NCBI RefSeq assembly: GCF_017068395.1
Contig: NZ_CP070619.1
Span: 1,488,001-1,552,000, forward strand
Direction: 5' to 3'
Source of the DNA: Rhodococcus pseudokoreensis
GTDB lineage: Bacteria; Actinomycetota; Actinomycetes; Mycobacteriales; Mycobacteriaceae
Length of the DNA: 64,000 nt
This document shows, in pieces, positions 53,969-62,766 of the stretch (positions are counted from its first letter, which is position 1; the number at the start of each line of letters is the position of its first letter). The translations under genes were made by a program, and so were the position numbers. Under the pieces are notes generated by a model, which was given only the letters and a program-made list of their open reading frames with translations, was not told where the DNA came from and ran no database searches.

Positions 53969-54775
53969 GTGGCCCCCCTTCAAACGGTTCAGAAGATCGG
54001 ACCCGTGCTGGATTTGTTCACCGTCTCGCGCCCGGAATGGGGCGCGTCCGAGGTGGCGGTGGCCATCGACGTGCCACGGTCGAGTGCTCACGCATTGCTG
54101 TCCTCGCTCGTCGAGACGGGGCTGTTGCAGTGCCGCACCCGTGGCCGCTACCGGATCGGCTGGCGGGTGGTCGAGTTGAGTCAGACCCTCAAGGGCACCG
54201 TCGATGTGCGTTCCTGTGCCGCTTCGGTTCTCCAGGATCTTGCGCACAAGTACGGTGAGACCACACATCTGGCCGTCATGGAACGCTACCGGGTGCTGTA
54301 TGTGGACAAGGTGCTCGGCAATCACGTCATCAACGTGGCCGGCGCCCGGGTGGGCGCCCATCTGGAACCACATTGCAGCGCCGTCGGCAAGGTTCTTCTG
54401 GCACAGTGTGATCCCGGAGAGGTCGAGCGCAACATCACCAACAAGCCGTTGCGGCGCCTGACCCCGTCGACGATCATCAACCCGGCATCCCTGGCGCAGG
54501 AATTGCGGTCGGTTCTGCGGTCCGGGTGCGCGTTCGATGCCGGCGAGGCGGTACCGGAGGTGCACTGTGTCGCCGCCCCGGTCCGAGACGAGATGGGACT
54601 GGTGGTCGCTGCGGTGAGCATGAGTGTGCCGGCGAGCCGGTTCGTCCCTGCGCAAACGGAATTCAAGAACGCGGTCGTCGCCGCGGGCGCCGAGATCTCC
54701 CGGGCGATCGCGAACTCTGCGGACCCGGTGCTACAGACCGAACGTGACGATCCGACCGTCGCCGCCGTCAGCTGA
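53969..54775 (+). CDS. IclR-family transcriptional regulator
   Basis: A 268-residue IclR regulator. The N-terminal winged helix has LDLFTVSRPEWGASEVA and DVPRSSAHALLSSLVETGLL. The C-terminal effector domain has YVDKVLGNHVINVAGARVG and SAVGKVLLA. Such proteins usually control aromatic acid catabolism. GTG 53969 with AAAGGA 6 bases upstream is the best start. It converges on a second, different IclR gene, with only 7 bases between the stops. Confidence 0.88.
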   Translation: MAPLQTVQKIGPVLDLFTVSRPEWGASEVAVAIDVPRSSAHALLSSLVETGLLQCRTRGRYRIGWRVVELSQTLKGTVDVRSCAASVLQDLAHKYGETTHLAVMERYRVLYVDKVLGNHVINVAGARVGAHLEPHCSAVGKVLLAQCDPGEVERNITNKPLRRLTPSTIINPASLAQELRSVLRSGCAFDAGEAVPEVHCVAAPVRDEMGLVVAAVSMSVPASRFVPAQTEFKNAVVAAGAEISRAIANSADPVLQTERDDPTVAAVS

Positions 54776-54782
54776 GCGAGGT

Positions 54783-55577
54783 TCAGCCCGACCGCATCGA
54801 CAGATACCGCGACAGACTCAGCGCCGCGGTCCGCACGGCGGCCGCCGAATGATCGAGATTGATGCGAGTGTGCCACCCGGACACCGATATTCCGGCAACG
54901 ACCTGACCGCCCAATCCGAAGACCGGGCTGGCCACACAGGCGACACCGGCCCGCGATTCCTCGAGGTCGTAGGCCACTCCGCGCTCGCGGATCCGGGCCA
55001 GTTCCGCAGCGAACCGTCCCGGGGTGACGATGGTGCGTTCACTGAGCCGGGGTAGGCCCGCGGCGAGGATCTGTTCGACGACGGCCTGGTCGGAGAAGGC
55101 GAGGATCGCCTTGCCGATCCCGGTGCCGTGTGCGGGCCAGCGGCCGCCCATCCGCGTCGGCAGCGGCGGCGCGTTCGGGCTGTGCAGAACCTCGAGATAC
55201 ACCACACTGTCACCGTCGAGGACCGCGAAGTGGACGGAGTGGCCGGTCGCTTCCTGCAGGTCCGCCATGAACGGGCGGGCCGCTTCACGCAGATCGCGTT
55301 GGCGGGGTACGTGCTGACCGAGCTCGAAGAGCTTCAGCCCGAGGCGGTACCGGGTGCCCTCGCGTTCGAGCAGTTTGGCGCCGTGCAGTGCCTTGAGCAT
55401 TCTCTGCACACTCGATTTGGGCAGCCCGCAGCGGCGCGCGATCTCCGACACCCCGAGCGCCCCTTCGGCCCCACCGAGTGTGTCGAGGACGGCGACCGCC
55501 CGGGCGATGGACCCTGCGTCCCCGGCCGCCGCAGCACCGGCCGTGTTGTGCCGGTCATCGGCACATTCGTCTTGCAT
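54783..55577 (-). CDS. IclR-family regulator divergent from the hydratase operon
   Basis: A 264-residue IclR regulator. The winged helix is LGVSEIARRCGLPKSSVQRMLKAL, and the effector domain contains VVYLEVLHSPNAPPLPTRMG and GTGIGKAILAF. It is divergent from the 2-oxopentenoate hydratase gene at 55680, with about 100 bp between, so it is the likely regulator of that operon. Confidence 0.88.
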   Translation of the reverse strand: MQDECADDRHNTAGAAAAGDAGSIARAVAVLDTLGGAEGALGVSEIARRCGLPKSSVQRMLKALHGAKLLEREGTRYRLGLKLFELGQHVPRQRDLREAARPFMADLQEATGHSVHFAVLDGDSVVYLEVLHSPNAPPLPTRMGGRWPAHGTGIGKAILAFSDQAVVEQILAAGLPRLSERTIVTPGRFAAELARIRERGVAYDLEESRAGVACVASPVFGLGGQVVAGISVSGWHTRINLDHSAAAVRTAALSLSRYLSMRSG

Positions 55578-55679
55578 AACGGCCCATAGTGCCCCAATGT
55601 GAGATGTCAGTGCAACAGCTCACACCCCGCGGAGCTGGGACGGCGCCACGGGGACGGTCCGAGGAAAGCCCGAGGTCTC

Positions 55680-56477
55680 ATGTCCACCGACGAGGTACAA
55701 GGAGCCGCGCAGCGGCTGCTGGAGGCGTACCGCAGCGGCACGCCGATCGACCCCTTGACGCCGCAGTTCGCGAAGGCGGAACTGTCCACCGCCTACCGCA
55801 TCGCCCAGGCTCAGGTCGAGCAGTGGGAAAAGGACGGCGACGCCGTCAAGGGACACAAAGTCGGGCTCGCGTCCGCCGCAATTCAACGCCAGATGGGGGT
55901 CGACCAACCCGACTTCGGTCATCTGACGGCGAGCATGTTCCATCTCGAACACCATCCGATTCCGGCCTCGTCCTACATCCAGCCGCGGATCGAACCGGAA
56001 ACCGCATTCGTCCTCGGGCGCCCGCTGACCGGACCCGGCGTCACCATCGCCGACGCCGTCCGCGCCGTCGATTTCGTGCTTCCGGCACTCGAGATCGTCG
56101 ACTCCCGGATCCGGGACTGGAAGATCGGCATCTTCGACACCATCGCCGACAACGCCTCCTCCGGTGGCGTCGTGCTCGGGAGCCGGCCGGTGCTGCTGCG
56201 CGATCTCGACCTGCGCCTGTCCGGCTGCACCCTGCACATCAACGGTGACCTGGTCGCCACCGGCGCCGGCGGCGCCGTGCTGGGCTCCCCGCTGAACTCG
56301 CTGGTGTGGCTGGCCAACACCGTCGGCCCGCTCGGGGTGACCCTCGAGCCCGGCCATGTGGTGCTGCCCGGGTCGATGACCAAGGCCTTCCCGATCTCGC
56401 CGGGCGATTCCATCGTCGCGAACATCAACGGACTCGGCAGCGTGTCCGCCATCCTCGGGAAGCGAGAAGAGCAGTGA
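55680..56477 (+). CDS. 2-oxopent-4-enoate hydratase
   Basis: A 265-residue member of the hydratase/decarboxylase family of meta-cleavage pathways. The motif EIVDSRIRDWKIGIFDTIADN matches the hydratase (XylJ/DmpE/MhpD) branch; IQPRIEPETAFVLG and a metal-binding acidic set precede it. It converts 2-hydroxypenta-2,4-dienoate to 4-hydroxy-2-oxopentanoate. It overlaps the following decarboxylase by GTGA, and such pairs form a physical complex in other bacteria. CCCGAGG is upstream of ATG 55680. Confidence 0.87.
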   Translation: MSTDEVQGAAQRLLEAYRSGTPIDPLTPQFAKAELSTAYRIAQAQVEQWEKDGDAVKGHKVGLASAAIQRQMGVDQPDFGHLTASMFHLEHHPIPASSYIQPRIEPETAFVLGRPLTGPGVTIADAVRAVDFVLPALEIVDSRIRDWKIGIFDTIADNASSGGVVLGSRPVLLRDLDLRLSGCTLHINGDLVATGAGGAVLGSPLNSLVWLANTVGPLGVTLEPGHVVLPGSMTKAFPISPGDSIVANINGLGSVSAILGKREEQ

Positions 56478-57277
56478 CCAACGAACAGCAGGCCGCCGAT
56501 CGCTGGAGCGCCGGCCGCATCGCCGACATCCTCCTCGACGCCGAGCGCACCACCACCTCCCGCACGTCGTTGTCCGCCGAATGGCCGGGCCTGACCCTGC
56601 CCGTCGCCTACGAGGCGCAGGACATCGCGCTCGCCGTGCGCAAGGCCCGCGGGGAGATCGTCACCGGCGTCAAGCTGGGGCTGACCTCGCGTGCGAAGCA
56701 GCGGCAGATGGGCGTCGACGCCCCCTCGGTGGCCTGGCTGACCGATGTCATGGCGTTGCCCGCCGGTGACCCGGTCCCCCGCAACCGGCTCATCCACCCG
56801 CGGGCGGAACCGGAGATCGCGTTCGTGATGGGCCGCAGGCTCTCCGGCCCCGGCGTCACCGCCGCAGAGGCACTGGCCGCGGTCGACCGGGTGGTCGGCG
56901 CGATCGAGATCATCGACAGCCGCTACGCCGGATTCAAGTTCACCCTCGAAGACGCGGTGGCAGACAACAACTCGTCGGGGGTATACGTCACCGGGCCGAT
57001 CCTCCGCCGACCCGAGGACCTCGACCTCGCGCTCGAGGCGTGTCTGCTCGAGGTGGACGGTCAGATCGTCGACACCGCCACCGGGGCTGCCGTGCAGGGA
57101 CACCCGGCCGAAGCGCTCGCGTTCGCCGCGAACACCCTGGCCGAGCGGGGCCACGCCATCGAAGCGGGGTGGACCGTGCTGACCGGTGGGATGACCGACG
57201 CCATCGCCGTCGAACCGGGTGCCCGGGTCGCCGCCCACTTCACCTCGCTCGGTTCCATCACCATCTCGGGAGGATAA
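56474..57277 (+). CDS. 4-oxalocrotonate decarboxylase
   Basis: A 267-residue paralogue of the preceding gene, with the decarboxylase-branch motif IEIIDSRYAGFKFTLEDAV and IHPRAEPEIAFVMG. It decarboxylates 2-oxo-3-hexenedioate to 2-hydroxypenta-2,4-dienoate, which the adjacent hydratase uses. GTG 56474 overlaps the hydratase stop; GGGAGG at its end serves the tautomerase. Confidence 0.87.
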   Translation: MTNEQQAADRWSAGRIADILLDAERTTTSRTSLSAEWPGLTLPVAYEAQDIALAVRKARGEIVTGVKLGLTSRAKQRQMGVDAPSVAWLTDVMALPAGDPVPRNRLIHPRAEPEIAFVMGRRLSGPGVTAAEALAAVDRVVGAIEIIDSRYAGFKFTLEDAVADNNSSGVYVTGPILRRPEDLDLALEACLLEVDGQIVDTATGAAVQGHPAEALAFAANTLAERGHAIEAGWTVLTGGMTDAIAVEPGARVAAHFTSLGSITISGG

Positions 57278-57281
57278 GCGC

Positions 57282-57479
57282 ATGCCGTTCATCGACGTCA
57301 CCATCGGTCTGGGCCGATCCCCGGAGCAGATCCGGACCCTGATCCACGAACTGACCGAGGCCGCGCACCGGGCGATCGACGCGCCCAAGGAGAACATCCG
57401 GGTCGTCATCCGCGAGGTACCGGAGACGCACTGGGCTGCCGGTGACGTCACCGTCGCCGAACGCCGCGCGGCGCGCTGA
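57282..57479 (+). CDS. 4-oxalocrotonate tautomerase
   Basis: A 65-residue tautomerase beginning MPFIDVTIGLGRSPEQIR, so the mature protein has the catalytic N-terminal proline, and R39-type basic residues occur in IRVVIREVPETHW. It isomerises 4-oxalocrotonate enol to keto for the upstream decarboxylase. GGGAGG lies 7 bases before the ATG. Confidence 0.88.
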   Translation: MPFIDVTIGLGRSPEQIRTLIHELTEAAHRAIDAPKENIRVVIREVPETHWAAGDVTVAERRAAR

Positions 57480-57608
57480 TCGGAGTGTCCGAACAATGCT
57501 GATCGACAGGTCGGGGGTCGATCAGCATTGCCGACACCGCGTTGTCCACGGCGCCCGGTGACCGTAGACCAGTAGAGACACAGTCGTACTTCTCTCTGGG
57601 AGCCCCCC

Positions 57609-58871
57609 GTGACCACAATTCATGCCGTCGAGGCTGACACCGATCTCGACACCTTCGATCCGCCGCGCATCGCCGACCGGCTCTACCACGATCTGCTCTC
57701 CCCACCCGAGACCGCGCAGGTACGCCGGCGGGTGCGCCGGATCGCCGCGGACACCATCGCTCCGATCGCCAGCCGCATCGCCCGGGGCGACGAACGCATC
57801 GACGGCTTCCCCCGGGACGCGTTCGACTCGCTGGCCTCGGCCGGAGTGTTCCGCATCCCCTTCTCCGGCGATGTCGGTGGCGACGACCTGACGCACCGCG
57901 CCACCGCGACCGCCGTCGCGGTCGAGGAACTCGCGTACTACTCCAACAGCGTCGCCGCGATCTTCGACGTGCACTGCATCCTCGCGGGCAACGCACTCAA
58001 CCAGGGCACCGACGCGCAACGCCGGCGCTGGCTCGCCCCCGTGGTGGCCGGGGAGATCGTCGGGTCCTTCGCCACCAGCGAGCCCGGCGCCTCGAGCGAC
58101 CTGTCCCCGATCGCGGTCACTACCGAGGCCACCCCGACCGACACCGGTTGGGTACTCAACGGCCGCAAACGGTGGATCACGAACTCCGCGGTCGCCGCCT
58201 TCGTCGTTGTACTGGCGCGCACCGGGAGTCGGTTGAGCACCTTCATCGTGCCCACCGACACCCCCGGCGTCACGATCGGCACCCCCGACCGCAAGCTGGG
58301 CAACAAGGGGCAGATCACCGCGGACGTCATCCTCGACCAGGTTCAGGTGGATTCCGACGCGATGCTCGGCGAGGAGGGCGGCGGGCTGAAGATCGCCCTG
58401 CAGACCCTCACCTACGGGCGGATCGGCATCGCTGCGGCCGGGGTCGGGATGGCGCAGGCCGCGTTCGACCATACCGCCGCTCATCTCGCGCGTCGCCACG
58501 CCTTCGGTGGCCCCCTGGCCGGCAAGCAGCACTGGCAGTTCCTGATGGCCGATCGGGCCACGGCGATAGAATCCGCGCGTGACCTGTACCTCAAGGCGGC
58601 GCTGCGTCTGGACTCCGGTGTCGCCTTCCCAGAACCGGAGGCCGCGATGGCCAAACTGCGGGGCACCGAGATTTCCGTGGAGATGGCCCGCGACGCCGTG
58701 CAGGCCTTTGGCGGGCTCGGCTTCACCCAATCCCTGGGGGCCGACGACACCGATGGACCGGTGGAGGCGTTCTACCGGGACAGCAAGATCGGCGAGATCT
58801 ACGAGGGTGCCAACGAGGTCCAGAAGTGGGTGCTCGCCCGGCAGATCTTTGGACGCGAGATCACCGGCTGA
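57609..58871 (+). CDS. Acyl-CoA dehydrogenase family protein
   Basis: A 420-residue flavoprotein with the three acyl-CoA dehydrogenase domains. FAD/substrate motifs are SFATSEPGASSDLSP and RKRWITNSAVAAF, and the C-terminal helix has YRDSKIGEIYEGANEVQ, where the E of IYEG is the usual catalytic base. It introduces a 2,3 double bond into an acyl-CoA, or acts as a related flavin monooxygenase or desulfurase. GTG 57609 follows GGGAG. It is codirectional with the tautomerase module 129 bp upstream. Confidence 0.87.
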   Translation: MTTIHAVEADTDLDTFDPPRIADRLYHDLLSPPETAQVRRRVRRIAADTIAPIASRIARGDERIDGFPRDAFDSLASAGVFRIPFSGDVGGDDLTHRATATAVAVEELAYYSNSVAAIFDVHCILAGNALNQGTDAQRRRWLAPVVAGEIVGSFATSEPGASSDLSPIAVTTEATPTDTGWVLNGRKRWITNSAVAAFVVVLARTGSRLSTFIVPTDTPGVTIGTPDRKLGNKGQITADVILDQVQVDSDAMLGEEGGGLKIALQTLTYGRIGIAAAGVGMAQAAFDHTAAHLARRHAFGGPLAGKQHWQFLMADRATAIESARDLYLKAALRLDSGVAFPEPEAAMAKLRGTEISVEMARDAVQAFGGLGFTQSLGADDTDGPVEAFYRDSKIGEIYEGANEVQKWVLARQIFGREITG

Positions 58872-58880
58872 CCTGGTTCC

Positions 58881-58914
58881 GACGTGGTGCACGCGCACGC
58901 GCGTGCACCACGTC
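58881..58914 (+). terminator. Hairpin after the acyl-CoA dehydrogenase
   Basis: Perfect 15-bp stem (58881-58895 with 58900-58914) and CACG loop, 10 bases after the stop. Confidence 0.75.
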
Positions 58915-59033
58915 GGTGCGCCGACGGTCGTGTCCGGGGTATCCGAACAATTGAACCCGCCGGGTACCTGTTACGTCGGATAATCCCTTCGGAGGTAAAC
59001 GGTAGCCTTGATCGTGTAACACTGCGTTCATCT

Positions 59034-59044
59034 GAGGAGGTGAT
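59034..59044 (+). promoter_or_regulatory. Strong ribosome-binding site of the AraC gene
   Basis: GAGGAGGTGAT is an almost complete complement of the 16S 3' end, 5 bases before ATG 59050. It fixes this start and is the strongest such site noticed in the window. Confidence 0.7.
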
Positions 59045-59049
59045 ACGCG

Positions 59050-60030
59050 ATGTCGAAGCGTGACGAGCAGGTCGACGATGCACCTGACGACGCCCAGCCA
59101 CCCACACCGGTGCGCCAGGAAATGTCCGGCGGCCGCGAATGGTGGACGGATGCCCTCGCGGAAACCTACTGCGAGATGGACCCGCAGTGGGAATCGCCGC
59201 GGGGCCGTTTCGAAGCGAGACTGAGCACACGGCAGTTCGGGGATCTGTCGTTGAGCACAGTTCGCGCCCATGCACATTCGGTTCTACGGACGCCGGCGAT
59301 GATCGCCGATACCGACTCAGAAGACTACTTTCTGTGCGCGGTGACCGGGGGTCCCGGGCGGATCGAACAGCATGGACGATCGATATGGCTCGACAAGGGG
59401 TCGTTCGCGGTCATCGATGCCGGGCTGCCGTTCAGGTTCGACTTTCCACAGCAGTTCGAGCAGATCGTTGTTCGCGTTCCCCGCCCCTTGCTGCTGGGAC
59501 GAATGTCCGAGCGGGACGTCGACCGGGTCATGGCTCAGCCGGTGTCAGCAGTGTCTGGGGCCGGCGTCGTCGTGAGCAGGTTCCTGCAGCAAATCGCCGC
59601 TCTCGATGCCGCGGTTCCGAATGCGTCGGCAACCGCCCTGTCGGCCTCGGCTATGGACATGATCGTGACCGCATTGGCCGATACCGGTGGGGCTGTCAGT
59701 CCGACACAGCAAGCACACACTGTGGACCTACATCGCGCGCAGAATCTTCTGAAAACCCGGCTTCATGATGAAAACCTCTCCATCACCGAAGCTGCCGCCG
59801 AACTGGGGATCTCGCTACGGTACCTGCAGAAGATATTCCAGAGCACCGGGAGCACGCCGAGCGAGTGGCTTCTCCAAGCCCGCCTCGAACGCGCTCGCAT
59901 GATCTTGTTGAGCACCGAAATCACCATCGGGGAACTCGCGAGCCGGGTGGGTTTCAAGGACACCTCGCACTTCAGCCGGTCGTTCCGCAATCGGTATGGG
60001 ATCAGCCCGGGGCAGTATCGCCAGCGCTGA
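59050..60030 (+). CDS. AraC-family transcriptional regulator
   Basis: A 326-residue AraC regulator. The N-terminal 200 residues form a cupin-like sensing domain (AraC_binding_2 type, with DKGSFAVIDAGLPFRFDF). The C-terminal double HTH starts with LSITEAAAELGISLRYLQKIF and continues with ITIGELASRVGFKDTSHFSRSF. It is similar in kind to regulators of rhodococcal P450 systems. It converges on the minus-strand P450/ferredoxin/reductase/esterase genes, which are candidate targets. Confidence 0.88.
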   Translation: MSKRDEQVDDAPDDAQPPTPVRQEMSGGREWWTDALAETYCEMDPQWESPRGRFEARLSTRQFGDLSLSTVRAHAHSVLRTPAMIADTDSEDYFLCAVTGGPGRIEQHGRSIWLDKGSFAVIDAGLPFRFDFPQQFEQIVVRVPRPLLLGRMSERDVDRVMAQPVSAVSGAGVVVSRFLQQIAALDAAVPNASATALSASAMDMIVTALADTGGAVSPTQQAHTVDLHRAQNLLKTRLHDENLSITEAAAELGISLRYLQKIFQSTGSTPSEWLLQARLERARMILLSTEITIGELASRVGFKDTSHFSRSFRNRYGISPGQYRQR

Positions 60031-60040
60031 CCCTGGAACA

Positions 60041-60081
60041 ACTGCACCGGAGCCGATCCGATGATCGGTCTCCGGTGCAGT
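60041..60081. terminator. Bidirectional hairpin between AraC and reductase genes
   Basis: An 18-bp stem (60041-60058 with 60063-60081, one bulged T) around a 4-base loop between two converging stops. Confidence 0.75.
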
Positions 60082-60092
60082 CTCGGGTCAAG

Positions 60093-61256
60093 TCAGGATT
60101 TCGTGCCCGCCCCGGCGAGTGTGCGCCGGTACTTCACGAAGGCCTTGTTGTCGTTCGCGGTGAACCCGGCCACCAGACCGGATTCACCGAACCCGTCCCA
60201 GTTCCATTTGCCCTCGATGCCGGTGTCGACCGGTACGAAGGTCTCGACCATGGTGACGAAACCGGCCGCTTTGAAACTGATGCCGTACTGGTCGGACCAG
60301 AACGTCGGGATCGGCGAGTACGGCGTCTTCCCGCCGACCGCGGCGAAGAGGTTTTCCGCCGCGGCGGCACCCATATCGGCCGCGTTCGACCAGTGTTCGA
60401 TCCGGACCCGCTTTCCGACGCCCCGATGAGTCCAGGAGGCGACATCGCCGACTGCCACGATGTCCGGATGCCCGGAGGCGTGGCAGAACTCGTCACACAC
60501 AACACTGCCCTGGTCGAGTTCGAGACCGGACCCCGTCAGCCACTCGGTGTTGGGCACCGAACCCAACGACAGCAGGACGAGGTCGGCCTCGAGGATCTGA
60601 CCGTTGTCGAGTTCGACCCGCTCAACTCGGCTGCCGCCGTCGAACTTGGTCACCGCCGTGTCGCAGTAGACGTTGACGCCGTGGTCTCGGTGCAGGCGCT
60701 CGGCGAAACGGCCGATCTCGGGACCGAGCAGGGGCATCAGAGTCGGCGCCCGCTCCACTATGGTCACCGACTGCACACCGTTGACGCGGAGGCTGGACGC
60801 GACCTCGCACCCGATGAACCCGCCGCCGACGATGACCACGTTCTGGGCGTGCTGGGCGGCGGTGTGGAGGGCAATCGCATCATCGAGGCCTCGCAGCACG
60901 TGGAAGCCGTCCATCTCCGGCAGACCCGGAAGAGAACGGGCGCCGCGACCGGTCGCGATGATCAGTTTGTCGTAGCCGATCTCCCCGTCGGTGAGGTTCA
61001 GCCGCCGATTCTCCACGTCCAGCGCGGTCGCCGCGTTTCCCAAGATCCATTCGAAATCGTCCGCGGCGGTGTCGAATTCACATTCGACCGCCGACATCGT
61101 TCCGGCGAGCAGTTGCTTCGACAGGGGCGGGCGATTGTACGGGCGATGCTTTTCGTCCCCGACGATGGTGATCAGCTCGGATGTGCCGGCTTCACGCAGC
61201 CGCTGCGCTGCGCGGAGGCCGGCCAACCCGCCGCCGACGATCACTGTATTGGTCAT
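60093..61256 (-). CDS. Ferredoxin reductase of the second P450 system
   Basis: A 387-residue FAD/NADH reductase: VIVGGGLAGLRAA at the start, second Rossmann motif IVGGGFIGCEVASSL and GDVASWTHRGVGKRVRIEHW. It is related to the putidaredoxin reductase-like protein at 9019 but distinct. It should pass electrons to the one-cluster ferredoxin encoded 3 bp upstream and hence to the P450. Confidence 0.88.
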   Translation of the reverse strand: MTNTVIVGGGLAGLRAAQRLREAGTSELITIVGDEKHRPYNRPPLSKQLLAGTMSAVECEFDTAADDFEWILGNAATALDVENRRLNLTDGEIGYDKLIIATGRGARSLPGLPEMDGFHVLRGLDDAIALHTAAQHAQNVVIVGGGFIGCEVASSLRVNGVQSVTIVERAPTLMPLLGPEIGRFAERLHRDHGVNVYCDTAVTKFDGGSRVERVELDNGQILEADLVLLSLGSVPNTEWLTGSGLELDQGSVVCDEFCHASGHPDIVAVGDVASWTHRGVGKRVRIEHWSNAADMGAAAAENLFAAVGGKTPYSPIPTFWSDQYGISFKAAGFVTMVETFVPVDTGIEGKWNWDGFGESGLVAGFTANDNKAFVKYRRTLAGAGTKS

Positions 61257-61259
61257 GGC

Positions 61260-61454
61260 TCAACCCTCGACGCGGATGGCAGCGACCGGGCAGAGCTTGA
61301 TCGCGGCGTTGACCTTGTCGCGGAGCGACTCGGCAGGCGAGTCGTCCAACAGGATCACCTCGTCACCGTCGTCGTTGAGGTCGAAGACCTCGGGGGCGGC
61401 GATGACGCACTCACCGTGGCCATCGCACATTCCGTACTCGATCTGGATCTTCAT
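61260..61454 (-). CDS. Single-cluster ferredoxin with CxxHxxC motif
   Basis: A 64-residue ferredoxin of the P450-associated one-cluster type. The ligand motif is C-DG-H-GE-C, then CP near residue 55, so the second of the four usual cysteine positions is histidine. This suits a [3Fe-4S] cluster or a His-ligated [4Fe-4S] cluster, as seen in several actinobacterial P450 redox partners. It sits between the P450 (50 bp upstream) and the reductase. Confidence 0.9.
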   Translation of the reverse strand: MKIQIEYGMCDGHGECVIAAPEVFDLNDDGDEVILLDDSPAESLRDKVNAAIKLCPVAAIRVEG

Positions 61455-61504
61455 CTTCTCTTTCCTTCCCTACCTGATAGGGACGACGTCAGGACGTCGG
61501 TTCG

Positions 61505-62722
61505 CTAGTTCTCTTGCGCCCAGGTGATGGACAGTTCCAGCTCACCGAGGCTGCGGATGATGTTGTTCGGCTGGAAGCGGTACTTGCCGGCATGGAAACG
61601 TTCGACGTTGTCGGCGAGCACGTTGAACAACGTGATCATCTCCAACCGTGCCAGCGGCTTACCCAGGCACGCGTGCTTTCCGCGACCCCAGCCGAGGTGA
61701 CCGGCCGGGTCCCGGGTGATGTCGAACGAATCCGGGTTCTCGAACTTGCGGTCATCCCTGTTCGCGGACCCGTACATCACCACCACACGCGAGCCCTCCG
61801 GAATAGCAACGCCGGCGATCTCGGTGTCCTTCGTCGCGACCCGGGTGAAGAACTGCAAGGGCGATGCCAGACGCACGATCTCGGGGATCGCGCTGGTCAG
61901 CAGGGAACGGTCCGCTCGCAGACGATCCCACTGGTCCGGGTGCTGCGCGAACAGCAGCAGGCCGATCCCGATCGCGCTGATGGTGCTGTCCACACTCGGG
62001 TAGATGTAGTCGTTCATCACTCCGCGGGCGAAGTCCTCGGGCCAGCCGACGGCCGCACCATTCTTGAACAGCTGATCCGCCCAGCCACCCTCGCGCACAT
62101 TGCTCGGGAAGTTCTCGTCGGCGAACTCCATGTACCCCATCATCGTTTCCAGGGCAGGCTGGGTACGCGGGGCGTGCAGCGGGCCGATGCTGTCGAATCC
62201 GGCGACACCCCACTTGAACATCTGCTCCTGGGTGACGCCCTCGACGCCGACCAGGTCGGTGACGATCTCGATGGGCATCGCCATCGCCACGTCCGCGACA
62301 CCGTCGAGGTGGTCCTTGCCCTTCAGGGATTCGACCAGGTTCTCGGCAAAGTCTTTCAGTCGCGGCTTGAGCTCTTCGAGCGGTCCCTTCTTGATGGGGC
62401 ATCCCTCGACCTGACGGATCTCGTCGTGGTGATCGCCCTCGGTCTGCAGGCTGGTCTCGGTGATTCCATTGAAGAACTGGTTGAATCCCACGCCTTCACG
62501 GGATGTGAAGGTTTCCCAGTCCGAGAGCACCGAGGACACCTCGTCGTAGCGGGCGCAGGCGTAGTACCCGTACTTTTCGAGCCAGACCACCGGGCCGGCG
62601 TCTCGCAGCTTTGCGTAGGTGGGGAAGGGATCGACGAGCACCGCGTCGACGTGGAGATCGTCGTCGAAACTCGGAATACCGGCCGGCGGTCGCTGCTGCT
62701 CGACCGCTGCATCCTGCGTCAT
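61505..62722 (-). CDS. Cytochrome P450 of the second system, CYP199-like
   Basis: A 405-residue P450. The haem loop is LGWGRGKHACLGKPLARLE (cysteine ligand in HACLG), and the ExxR helix is in IPEIVRLASP. The I-helix reads YIYPSVDSTISAIG, so the usual A-G-x-D-T is P-S-V-D-S. Helix context most resembles CYP199-type aromatic acid demethylases and hydroxylases, but this is uncertain. It is encoded with its ferredoxin, reductase and an esterase, opposite an AraC regulator. Oxidation of an aromatic acid, ether or ester is a reasonable guess. Confidence 0.85.
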   Translation of the reverse strand: MTQDAAVEQQRPPAGIPSFDDDLHVDAVLVDPFPTYAKLRDAGPVVWLEKYGYYACARYDEVSSVLSDWETFTSREGVGFNQFFNGITETSLQTEGDHHDEIRQVEGCPIKKGPLEELKPRLKDFAENLVESLKGKDHLDGVADVAMAMPIEIVTDLVGVEGVTQEQMFKWGVAGFDSIGPLHAPRTQPALETMMGYMEFADENFPSNVREGGWADQLFKNGAAVGWPEDFARGVMNDYIYPSVDSTISAIGIGLLLFAQHPDQWDRLRADRSLLTSAIPEIVRLASPLQFFTRVATKDTEIAGVAIPEGSRVVVMYGSANRDDRKFENPDSFDITRDPAGHLGWGRGKHACLGKPLARLEMITLFNVLADNVERFHAGKYRFQPNNIIRSLGELELSITWAQEN

Positions 62723-62766
62723 TGTTTTTCTCCTCGAGTGTTGTCGATGGTGACGTTGTGTGGGGT

